A DNA stretch of 64,000 nucleotides. Origin: CAVZVZ01 sp963778895. Lineage in GTDB: Bacteria; Actinomycetota; Acidimicrobiia; Acidimicrobiales; Acidimicrobilacustridaceae. Shown here piece by piece: positions 36,727 to 44,448 of this stretch; positions within the stretch are counted from its first letter, which is position 1, and the number at the start of each line of letters is the position of its first letter. A program made the position numbers and the translations under genes. The DNA lies in assembly GCA_963778895.1 (NCBI GenBank), contig CAVZVZ010000001.1, forward strand, positions 248,001 through 312,000. Reading direction: 5' to 3'. A model generated the notes under the pieces. It worked only from the letters and a program-made list of their open reading frames with translations, made no database searches and had not been told where the DNA came from.

Positions 36727-36800
36727 CGGGCTGCCGGGATTCGAACCCGGGACCTTCGGTCCCCCAGACCGACGCGCTAACCAAGCTGCGCCACAGCCCG
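36727..36800 (-). tRNA. tRNA-Pro (anticodon GGG)
   Basis: On the minus strand, 74 bases fold as a tRNA. The acceptor CGGGCTG pairs with CAGCCCG. The D arm is in GCGCAGCTTGGTTAGCGC, the anticodon stem TCGGT/ACCGA encloses the 7-base loop CTGGGGG with anticodon GGG, and the T arm carries GGTTCGAATCC. The 3' CCA is not encoded. Confidence 0.95.
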
Positions 36801-36962
36801 TGAAGGAAGCGACTCTACTGGCTCGCCTCTCGGTGACCGAAAACACAGTGGGTCGATCGGCCCGAAACCCCTGACCGCGCTTCACCTTCGGCCCGGATCG
36901 GTCGAACTGATCGCCTACGAACGACGGCAGGCCGCCGTCGGCACACACGGCAAAGGGCGAGG
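36801..36962. other. Leader region of the peptide-binding lipoprotein
   Basis: There is no gene in this gap. CGACGGC-AGGCC-GCCGTCG (36922-36940) forms a perfect 7-bp hairpin 22 bases before the ATG at 36963 and could influence translation. Confidence 0.4.
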
Positions 36963-38585
36963 ATGATGAAGGGCGAGAAGAACGTCGGCCGCGTCGTGGC
37001 GGTCATCGTCGGGATTTTGCTGGTCGCAGCAGCCTGCAGCAACGGCAAGACCACACAGACGACGGCCGAGACGGCCACACCGGCCGTGGCGAACCTGGCG
37101 GAACAGGAGACGCCCGTCGACGGAGGCACCGTCGTGTGGGGTCTGGAGGCCGAGACCGACGGGCTGAACCCGATCAGCGGCCGCTTCGCCATGTCGGGCC
37201 ACATGATGGCCTCGGCGATCTTCGACCCCCTGGCGACCATCGACGAGAACGGCCAGGCCGTCCCCTATCTCGCCGAGGCACTCACGCCCAACGACGACTT
37301 CACCGAGTGGAAGATCACGCTCCGTCCGAACGTCCTGTTCCAGGACGGAACCCCCCTCACCGCCGAGGTGGTGGCCGACACCTACCGCCAACACAAGACC
37401 TCGGCGATCACCTCGCGTGCCGTCACCGACATCGACACCATCAGCGTCACCGGTCCCCTCGAGGTCACCATGACGATGTCGGTTCCCTGGGCCACGTTCC
37501 CCTATGTGCTCACCACCCAGGCCGGCTACATCCCCGCGCCGGCCATGCTCCAAACACCCGAGCAAGCCCGCACTCCCATCGGTACCGGCCCGTTCACGTT
37601 CCAGGACTGGGACATGGGCCACTCGTTCCGCGCCAAGAAGAACCCGAACTACTGGCAAGCCGGCAAACCGCACCTGGACGCCATCGAGTTCCGCGCCATC
37701 CCCGACGCCCAAGAGCGTCGTGACTCGCTGCTCAACGGCGACATCGACGCCATGAACACCTTCCGGCCGTCGGACATCGACGAGATCCAATCGACGCCCG
37801 GCTTCAAGGTGCTGACCTACGACGGCGGCGAAGAGCGGTTCATCATGCTCAACTCCGGCATCGAGCCCTTCAACAACAAGACGGCACGCCTCGCCGTGGC
37901 CTATTCCACCGACTCTGCTCGGGTGCGCAACGAGGCCTTCGGTCAAGGTGCGGTGGTGCCCACCGAAAGCATCTGGGCCCCTGGCCAGCTCGGCTACCGC
38001 GACGACGCCGGCTATCCGCAGTTCGACCTGGACAAGGCCAAGGAGCTCGTCGCGCAGTACCGGAACGAGACCGGCAAGGACCTCGCCTTCACGCTCACTG
38101 CGGCGGACGACATCGACACGCTGCACGTCCAACAGATCCTGGCCGAGATGTGGAAGGCCGCAGGCATGCAGGTCGAACTGAAGACGGTCACCCAGGCCGA
38201 CCTGGTGGTGATCGGCGCCCTCGGCACGTACCAGGCCGCTGACTGGCGCAACTTCGGTCAGCCGGACCCCGACGGCGAGTTCGTGTGGTTGCACTCGCGC
38301 AACATCGATCCCGGCTTCATCTCCTTGAACTTCGCCCAGTTCGGCGATCCCGGTGTCGACTCGGCCCTCGAGCGCGGGCACGAGACTCTCGACAAGACCA
38401 CGCGGGATGACGCCTACGCCGAGGTGTCACGCATACTCAACGAGAACACGCCCTACATCTGGCTGTATCGAGTCACCTGGGCCATCGCGTCCACGGACCA
38501 GGTACATGGGTACGGGGCGTCGGCGAACGGCACCATGCAGACCGTCGGCACGAAGACGTGGGTCGCCGACCTCTGGCGAAGCTGA
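36963..38585 (+). CDS. ABC transporter substrate-binding lipoprotein, family 5 (peptide/nickel type)
   Basis: A 540-residue extracytoplasmic binding protein. The signal ends in the lipobox VAAACS near residue 24. The family-5 body shows GGTVVWGLEAETDGLNPISG, WKITLRPNVLFQDGTPLTAE, GTGPFTFQDW and NPNYWQAGKPHLDAIEF. It would deliver oligopeptides or similar ligands to an ABC permease. None is encoded nearby, so it is an orphan binding protein. Intact, with a short GCGAGG site before the start. Confidence 0.9.
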   Translation: MMKGEKNVGRVVAVIVGILLVAAACSNGKTTQTTAETATPAVANLAEQETPVDGGTVVWGLEAETDGLNPISGRFAMSGHMMASAIFDPLATIDENGQAVPYLAEALTPNDDFTEWKITLRPNVLFQDGTPLTAEVVADTYRQHKTSAITSRAVTDIDTISVTGPLEVTMTMSVPWATFPYVLTTQAGYIPAPAMLQTPEQARTPIGTGPFTFQDWDMGHSFRAKKNPNYWQAGKPHLDAIEFRAIPDAQERRDSLLNGDIDAMNTFRPSDIDEIQSTPGFKVLTYDGGEERFIMLNSGIEPFNNKTARLAVAYSTDSARVRNEAFGQGAVVPTESIWAPGQLGYRDDAGYPQFDLDKAKELVAQYRNETGKDLAFTLTAADDIDTLHVQQILAEMWKAAGMQVELKTVTQADLVVIGALGTYQAADWRNFGQPDPDGEFVWLHSRNIDPGFISLNFAQFGDPGVDSALERGHETLDKTTRDDAYAEVSRILNENTPYIWLYRVTWAIASTDQVHGYGASANGTMQTVGTKTWVADLWRS

Positions 38586-38623
38586 TCAGGAGCTCGAACG
38601 TGGAACGTCAATGATTGATCAGC
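38581..38623. terminator. Inverted repeat covering two converging stops
   Basis: GCTGATCA (38581-38588) pairs with TGATCAGC (38616-38623), enclosing the stop of the binding protein and that of the minus-strand gene. The 27-base loop makes it a weaker candidate. Confidence 0.4.
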
Positions 38624-38808
38624 CACTGGACGCCCTGCACCGCGCGCCAACCGAGATAGATCGCCGCCGCGACCACCAGGATCCAGAAGTGCCACGGAAT
38701 TCGGGTGTCCGGCGGGTCGCCGATCATTCGTCCGCACGTCGGGCACGTACCGTCGGGCGGCAAGCTGTTCGGGTTCCAGAACTTGCTGCAATCCTCACAC
38801 CACGGCAT
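38608..38808 (-). CDS. Small zinc-ribbon membrane protein
   Basis: A 66-residue protein. The N-terminal half has CEDCSKFW and CPTCGRMIGD, a four-cysteine zinc ribbon. The C-terminal half is one membrane helix (WHFWILVVAAAIYLGW). No named family. The gene follows the carboxylase gene in the same direction with a 55-base gap. Confidence 0.7.
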   Translation of the reverse strand: MPWCEDCSKFWNPNSLPPDGTCPTCGRMIGDPPDTRIPWHFWILVVAAAIYLGWRAVQGVQWLINH

Positions 38809-38863
38809 CGCGGTGGCCTCGCCTCGGTGCGCCCATCAGACGGGCGGCACGCCATGATGGCGA

Positions 38864-40435
38864 TCACTGAACTCGCGTTTCTTCCCCGCGCGCGCGCCAG
38901 AGGCGTTGCGCGATCTCGCGCCGTAGATCGCGGAACTCGACGACCGCATCCACCACGTTCTCCGAAGCCAGCCGCAACAGGTCGACATCGGCTTCGTAGA
39001 TCTCGCGTTGTTCGGTCACGAAGGCTTCGCGCTCCTCCAGGTCGTCGATCGCGGCGATCTTGTTGGCGAACACGGCGTTGACGGCGGCCTCGGGGCCCAT
39101 CACTGCGATCTTCGCCGTCGGCAACGCGATGGTGGCGTCGGGCTCGAACGCGGGACCCGACATGGCGTAGAGCCCGGCGCCGTAGGCCTTGCGCACGATC
39201 ACCGACACCTTCGGGACCGTGGCCTCCGACACGGCGGTGATCATCTTCGCGCCGTGCCGGATGATCCCCTGTCGTTCGACCTCGGTGCCGATCATGAAGC
39301 CCGGGACATCGGCCAGGAAGATCAGCGGCACGTTGAACGCATCACAACACCAGATGAACCGGGCCGCCTTGTCCGCCGAATCGACGAACAACACGCCGCC
39401 CTTCTGCATGGGGTTGTTGGCCACGACGCCCACGGGGCGGCCGTCGAGTCGACCCAAGCCGACGATCAGCTCGGGCGCAAACAGCGGTTTGACCTCGAAG
39501 AAGCTCTCGGCGTCCACCAACCCGTCGATCACGTCGTGCATGTCGTACCCGCGAGCATCCTCCTCGGGCACGAGGTCGTCGTCGAGCAGCCGCGCCGGCT
39601 CTGCCTCGCGGTACACGGGCGGCTCGGCGCGCCACGACTGAGGGAAGTACGTGAGATAGGCCTGCGCCTGCGCGATGGCATCGGCATCGTCGACCGCGAG
39701 GTTGTCACCACAACCGGACACCGTCGCGTGCATGCGCGCACCACCCATCTCCTCCAGCGTGCTGATCTCCCCCACCACCATCTCGGCCATGCGCGGCGAA
39801 CCGAGATACATCGACGCGTTGCCCTCGACCATGATCACGATGTCGCAGAACGACGGGATGTATGCGCCACCGGCCGCACTGGGACCGAACAGACAACAGA
39901 TCTGTGGCACGCGACCCGACAACCGCACTTGGTTGTAGAAGATGCGGCCGGCGCCGCGGCGGCCGGGGAACAGTTCGACCTGGTCGGTGATGCGCGCGCC
40001 GGCCGAGTCGACCAACCAGAAGACCGGCAACTCGTCAGCAAGCGCCCGCTCGGTCAGGCGCACGATCTTCTCGACCGTGCGCGCGCCCCAAGAGCCCGCC
40101 TTCACCGTCGGATCATTGGCCATGACACACACGGGCCGCCCGTCGACGGTGCCGGTGCCCGTCACCACACCATCGGCGGGTAGATCGTCGGCCATGGCGT
40201 TGGCGAGCAGACCGTCCTCGATGAACGAACCGGGATCGAGCAACAACTCCAGGCGATCGCGCACGAACAACTTGTTCTGCTGAGCCAGCTTCTCGGCCCC
40301 TCGCTCGAGGTTGCCCGCGCGCGCCCGCTTGGCTGCGACCGCCAACTGTTCGACGTGCGTCGCCGGGCCCGCGTCGAGGTCGCGCCCGGAGGCGCCGTGA
40401 TCAGACCCGGCGGATGGCGAGGATGGCGACGTCAT
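38864..40435 (-). CDS. Acyl-CoA carboxylase, carboxyltransferase (beta) subunit
   Basis: About 523 residues with the two crotonase-like carboxyltransferase halves. The first half shows VVTGTGTVDGRPVCVMANDP, PVFWLVDSAGARITDQVELF and the oxyanion segment LFGPSAAGGAYIPSFCDIVI. The second half shows NPMQKGGVLFVDSADKAARF, VPLIFLADVPGFMIGTEVER and VIVRKAYGAGLYAMSGPAFE. It transfers carboxyl from biotin to acetyl-, propionyl- or another acyl-CoA; the partner alpha subunit is not in the window. ATG 40435 overlaps the 3' end of the phosphatase gene by 35 bases. Confidence 0.9.
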   Translation of the reverse strand: MTSPSSPSAGSDHGASGRDLDAGPATHVEQLAVAAKRARAGNLERGAEKLAQQNKLFVRDRLELLLDPGSFIEDGLLANAMADDLPADGVVTGTGTVDGRPVCVMANDPTVKAGSWGARTVEKIVRLTERALADELPVFWLVDSAGARITDQVELFPGRRGAGRIFYNQVRLSGRVPQICCLFGPSAAGGAYIPSFCDIVIMVEGNASMYLGSPRMAEMVVGEISTLEEMGGARMHATVSGCGDNLAVDDADAIAQAQAYLTYFPQSWRAEPPVYREAEPARLLDDDLVPEEDARGYDMHDVIDGLVDAESFFEVKPLFAPELIVGLGRLDGRPVGVVANNPMQKGGVLFVDSADKAARFIWCCDAFNVPLIFLADVPGFMIGTEVERQGIIRHGAKMITAVSEATVPKVSVIVRKAYGAGLYAMSGPAFEPDATIALPTAKIAVMGPEAAVNAVFANKIAAIDDLEEREAFVTEQREIYEADVDLLRLASENVVDAVVEFRDLRREIAQRLWRARGEETRVQ

Positions 40436-41477
40436 CGTTGATGGGGCCGCTCGAGAAGTCGCGAGCGGCTTCGAGCAGCGACTTGCACAGTACGTCCGCC
40501 GAGACACCCGGGTCACGCTTGAGGGCCGTGGCGATGCGCTCCTCGCCGAAGAGCTGGCTCCCGTTGCGCACCTCGGACAGGCCGTCCGTGTACAGCAGGC
40601 AGAGGTCGTTGGACTCGAGCGGGATCTCCCGGCTGTAGTACGTCGCAGCCGGATCGAGCATCAGAAGCGGGCCCGTGGCACGCAGGGGGCGGACCTCGCG
40701 TTCGTGCCAGAGCCACACCGCAGGGTGCCCGGCCGACGCATACCGCAGGGTGCCGGCCTCGGTGTCGAAGACGATGACGCACAGCGAGATGAACTCCTCA
40801 CCGCGGCCCATCGCGGCCATCTGCGCGTTCAGCTCCTCCAACGCCTGCGCGGGGTCCCGGAACTGGCGCAGGAACACGCGCAGCAGGTACTTGGCCTGGA
40901 AGGCGGTGATGGCCGGCTCGATCCCGTGCCCGGCCACGTCACCGATCACCGCCGCGAGGCGCGTCTCGGCCGGGCGGAACACATCGTAGAAATCACCCGC
41001 CATCAAGCCCGAACCGGCCTGGTACACGCGGCCGACCTCGAAACCGGGGAAATCGGGCAGGTCCTCCGGCGCCAAGCGGGCCGCCCAGCGGCGCGGCGCC
41101 AGTTCCTCTTGCACCAGTACCTCTTGGGCGCGCCGCTCGAGCTCGGAGCGACTGTGCTCGAGTCGAGCCTCGTTGATGAAGTTCCGGCCGAAGATCAGCG
41201 ACAGCGCGATCGGCACCGCCACGAGCAGGAGAACGAGGACACCACCGCTGTTGCCGAACACACCGGCGGCCGCGGTCGCCAGCGCGAGCACCGCGTAGAG
41301 CACGGTGGTGTGCAGGTCCTTGCGGAAGTCCGACAGCGCGAGCGACTTGAGGTCGGCGTCGCCCGACTCGCGCTCCAGCCGTCGGTAGAGCTTCTGTCGG
41401 TAGCGGGCCGAGCGACCCCACACGGCGGCGGCCACCAAGCACCCGAGGGACACGAGGGCCAAGAGGGGCTGGTCCAT
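40401..41477 (-). CDS. SpoIIE/RsbU-type PP2C serine phosphatase with membrane anchor
   Basis: A 358-residue protein. One helix is at the N-terminus (LALVSLGCLVAAAVW) and two near residues 55-95 (TTVLYAVLALATAAAGVFG, VLVLLLVAVPIALSLIFG). The PP2C domain follows from about 145, with GSGLMAGDFYDVF, LAAVIGDVAGHGIEPAITAF, YASAGHPAVWLW and LLYTDGLSEVRNGSQLFGEE, ending NDDVAILAIRRV. The metal-binding aspartates are present. It would dephosphorylate a STAS antagonist. TAGCAT lies 9 bases before ATG 41477 (leaderless). Confidence 0.9.
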   Translation of the reverse strand: MDQPLLALVSLGCLVAAAVWGRSARYRQKLYRRLERESGDADLKSLALSDFRKDLHTTVLYAVLALATAAAGVFGNSGGVLVLLLVAVPIALSLIFGRNFINEARLEHSRSELERRAQEVLVQEELAPRRWAARLAPEDLPDFPGFEVGRVYQAGSGLMAGDFYDVFRPAETRLAAVIGDVAGHGIEPAITAFQAKYLLRVFLRQFRDPAQALEELNAQMAAMGRGEEFISLCVIVFDTEAGTLRYASAGHPAVWLWHEREVRPLRATGPLLMLDPAATYYSREIPLESNDLCLLYTDGLSEVRNGSQLFGEERIATALKRDPGVSADVLCKSLLEAARDFSSGPINDDVAILAIRRV

Positions 41478-41486
41478 GGTGCGCCA

Positions 41487-41492
41487 ATGCTA
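41487..41492 (-). promoter_or_regulatory. -10 box of leaderless phosphatase promoter
   Basis: TAGCAT on the minus strand stands 9 bases before the ATG at 41477. Confidence 0.45.
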
Positions 41493-41595
41493 ATGAAGCC
41501 CTGTGACGGCCTAGGTTCCGAACACGTTACAGAGCCCTGACGTTTCTCTGGGTATCTCCGTGTTCCTCAGGGCACCCTCACCGGTGCGGCCCAGG

Positions 41596-42909
41596 TCAGC
41601 TCGACCGGCGGCGCACCCGCAACTTCATCGGGGTCGCCCCGAAGCCGCATTCCTCGCGGAGCTGGCGCTCGAGGTAGCGCAGGTACGACTTGGGCAGCTC
41701 ACGGTTGGCGAACAGCGTGAAGGTGGGTGGATCGACGGCGCCTTGCGTGGCGTAGAGCACCTTGGCGCCGTGCGGTGCGGGTTGCGCGGACTGCGCCCGG
41801 CGGATGACCTCGTTGACCTTCCTCGTCGGCACGCGCCGGTGATAGTCCTCGATCGCGTCCTGCAGCGCAGGCAGCAAACGGTGAACCCCTTTGCCGGTCA
41901 ACGCGCTGATGTTCAGCACCGGCGACTCGCCGAGGAAGTGCAGACGCTGGCCGATCTGGTACTTCACCTCGTCGCGCTGTTCGGCGTCGAGCATCTCCCA
42001 CTTGTTGACCACCACCACGATCGGGCACCCGGCGGCGTCGATCCGCTCGGCCAGGCGCTGGTCCTGGTGGGCCACGCCGTCGCTGCCGTCGATGACCAAC
42101 AGCGCGACATCGACGTGGTCGATGGTCTGCAACGCGCGTACGAACGAGTAGTACTCGGTGCCCTCGTCGATCTTCGCCTTGCGTCGCATCCCGGCGGTAT
42201 CGACGAATCGCACAGGGCCGTCGGGGGTCTCGACCACCGTGTCGATGCTGTCGCGGGTCGTGCCGGGCATGTCGTGCACCACGGCCCGCTCGTCGCCGAT
42301 CAGCCGGTTGAAGAGCGTCGACTTGCCCACATTGGGTCGCCCGACGATGGCCACCGAGAACACGCGATCAGCACCCGGGTCGACGTCGATCTCGAGATCG
42401 TCGGGCACCTCGGGTGCCGGCAAGTAGGTGACGAGCTGATCGAGCAGGTCACCTGTGCCGCGACCATGTAGCGCACTCACCGGCCATGGCTCGCCCAAGC
42501 CGAGGCTCATGAGCTCCCAGATGGCGGACTCGCGATTCGTGTCGTCGACCTTGTTGGCCACGACCAGCGCCGGCAGGTTGGCGCGGCGGAGCAGTCCGGC
42601 GACACGGGCGTCTTCCTCGGTGACACCCACCGTGACGTCGACGACCAGCAAGACTACGGCCGCCTCGTGCAGCGCCCGTTCGCTTTGCCGACTCACCTTC
42701 GCGTCGAGCTCGCTGCCGCCCGGCAGCCAACCGCCGGTGTCCATCAACCGGAACTCGTTGCCCTGCCACTCGGCGTTGAGCTCCTTGCGATCGCGGGTGA
42801 CACCGGGGCGTTCTTCGACGATCGCCTCGCGCCGCCCCACAATGCGGTTGAACAGGGTCGACTTGCCGACGTTCGGACGACCGACGATCGCGACCATTGG
42901 AAGGGTCAC
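41596..42909 (-). CDS. der: Ribosome-associated GTPase Der (EngA)
   Basis: About 437 residues with two tandem GTPase domains. Each has the P-loop GRPNVGKSTLFNR (near residues 9 and 184). Switch regions are PGVTRDR and PGTTRDS, the G3 motifs DTGGW and DTAGM, the G4 motifs NKVD and NKWE. A C-terminal KH-like domain follows (FTLFANRELPKSYLRYLERQ). Der assists 50S assembly. GTG 42909 begins one base after the stop of the DUF512 gene, so the two are co-translated. Confidence 0.95.
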   Translation of the reverse strand: MTLPMVAIVGRPNVGKSTLFNRIVGRREAIVEERPGVTRDRKELNAEWQGNEFRLMDTGGWLPGGSELDAKVSRQSERALHEAAVVLLVVDVTVGVTEEDARVAGLLRRANLPALVVANKVDDTNRESAIWELMSLGLGEPWPVSALHGRGTGDLLDQLVTYLPAPEVPDDLEIDVDPGADRVFSVAIVGRPNVGKSTLFNRLIGDERAVVHDMPGTTRDSIDTVVETPDGPVRFVDTAGMRRKAKIDEGTEYYSFVRALQTIDHVDVALLVIDGSDGVAHQDQRLAERIDAAGCPIVVVVNKWEMLDAEQRDEVKYQIGQRLHFLGESPVLNISALTGKGVHRLLPALQDAIEDYHRRVPTRKVNEVIRRAQSAQPAPHGAKVLYATQGAVDPPTFTLFANRELPKSYLRYLERQLREECGFGATPMKLRVRRRSS

Positions 42910-42910
42910 G

Positions 42911-44293
42911 TCAGACTCCCAACGCCATGCGTAGCGCCACCCCGTCGGCGGGGACCACTTCGACTGCACGAGGCAGGTCGTCCGGGCTGGTCTCGTCGAG
43001 GAACCGACCGCGGGTCAAGCACACGTCGGGTAGGAGGTAGCGGTCGGTGGTGGGCTGCTCGGCCAGCACGCGGGCGATGTCCTCACCCACGAGCAAACCC
43101 GTGACCGCCGTCGTGCCGCCGAAGAAGTCGTTCGTCACCGGCACCAAGCGGACGTCGTCGCGCCCGAGCGCGGCTACCAACGGACCCAGCACTGCGGCCC
43201 CGTAATCACTGGTGATGATCCCGATCCCCCGCTCGATCTCGGTATCGAAACCGACACCATTTGGCCCGGGAGGCGCCAATTTCGGGAGGGGGGCGCGGGG
43301 GGCGCGATAGCCGTCGGCGGGCGCACCGTCGATCGACGCGAAGAAGCCGGGGCGAACCGCCGTACCGATGTCAGCCTCACCACGGAACTCGCGCTCGAAC
43401 GTGCGGGCCATGCCGATGCCGTCCTCGTGCATCGGGAAGCCCTCGTAGGTCTCCGCTTCCGGGAACGGTCGGCCGGCCAGCAAGTAGTACTCGTCGGCGG
43501 CAAAGGCCAGGCGACGACCCAATGCGTGGAGGTACACCTCCTGCCAATCGTGCACCGCGTCGATCACCCCACCCGCCTCGTCGACCGAGTGCGGTCGCAT
43601 GCGAACCTCGTCGTTGAACCGCGACACTCCCAGCGGCACGACGCACAGGCTGGCCAGCTCCGGGTACTGGTCGAGTACGCCGGCCAGCGTGTCGTCGAGC
43701 ACCGGGCCGTCGTTCACGCCGGGGCAGACGACCACCTGACCGTGGACCTCGATGTCGTGGTCCAGTAGGGCCCGCAACCAGCGCAGGCTCGTGGCGCCTC
43801 GGCGATTGCGCAACATGTCGGCTCGTACCGCGGGATCCGTGGCATGGATGCTCACGTTCAGCGGCGACAGGCGCTCGGTGATCACACGCTCGAGATCGGC
43901 CTCGGTGAACCGGGTCAACGTGGTGTAGTTGCCGTAGAGGAACGAAAGCCTGTAGTCGTCGTCCTTCACGTACAACGATCGGCGAAGTCCCTTCGGCAGC
44001 TGGTAGATGAAGCAGAACTCGCAGTGGTTGTCGCAGGTGCGGATCTCGTCGAACAACGCCGAATCGACCTCGACCCCGAGCGATTCACCGACGTGCTTGT
44101 GCACCTCGAGCTGGATCGCCTGGCCTTTACGGCCGATCTGCACCGCGACCTCGGGCTCGTCGACGAGGAGGTGGTAGCGGATGATGTCTCGCGGCTGCTC
44201 GCCGTTCAGCTCGAGCAGCTCGTCGCCCGGCTCGATGCCGGCGCGCGCCGCGGCGGATCCGGGCGCGACAGCGACGACTCGAGGTGGGGACAT
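42911..44293 (-). CDS. DUF512-family radical SAM protein with PDZ-like N-terminus
   Basis: A 460-residue protein. Residues 1-60 are PDZ-like (VVAVAPGSAAARAGIEPGDE, LLELNGEQPRDII). A radical SAM core with the iron-sulfur motif C-DNH-C-EF-C near residue 92 follows. It then shows SLYVKDDDYRLSFLYGNYTT, LSPLNVSIHATDPAVRADML and the DUF512 tail with GVGFDTEIERGIG and FFGGTTAVTGLLVGEDIARV. The family often neighbours der but has no settled function. TAGCCT lies 8 bases before ATG 44293. Intact. Confidence 0.88.
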   Translation of the reverse strand: MSPPRVVAVAPGSAAARAGIEPGDELLELNGEQPRDIIRYHLLVDEPEVAVQIGRKGQAIQLEVHKHVGESLGVEVDSALFDEIRTCDNHCEFCFIYQLPKGLRRSLYVKDDDYRLSFLYGNYTTLTRFTEADLERVITERLSPLNVSIHATDPAVRADMLRNRRGATSLRWLRALLDHDIEVHGQVVVCPGVNDGPVLDDTLAGVLDQYPELASLCVVPLGVSRFNDEVRMRPHSVDEAGGVIDAVHDWQEVYLHALGRRLAFAADEYYLLAGRPFPEAETYEGFPMHEDGIGMARTFEREFRGEADIGTAVRPGFFASIDGAPADGYRAPRAPLPKLAPPGPNGVGFDTEIERGIGIITSDYGAAVLGPLVAALGRDDVRLVPVTNDFFGGTTAVTGLLVGEDIARVLAEQPTTDRYLLPDVCLTRGRFLDETSPDDLPRAVEVVPADGVALRMALGV

Positions 44294-44301
44294 GGACGAC
44301 C

Positions 44302-44307
44302 AGGCTA
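44302..44307 (-). promoter_or_regulatory. -10 box of leaderless DUF512-der promoter
   Basis: TAGCCT on the minus strand is 8 bases before the ATG at 44293. Confidence 0.45.
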
Positions 44308-44448
44308 CCGGGGCGACGGTGCTCAGCAGCAGGTCGATCCCCTCGTCGGGCCAGGTCCGTCGGCTAGTTTTTGCCCCGGGGGTGTGGGCGACGTCGTGAA
44401 TCCTCACGGCACGACATCGTCTTCACGGCACAACAGGGGGAGCGGGCC

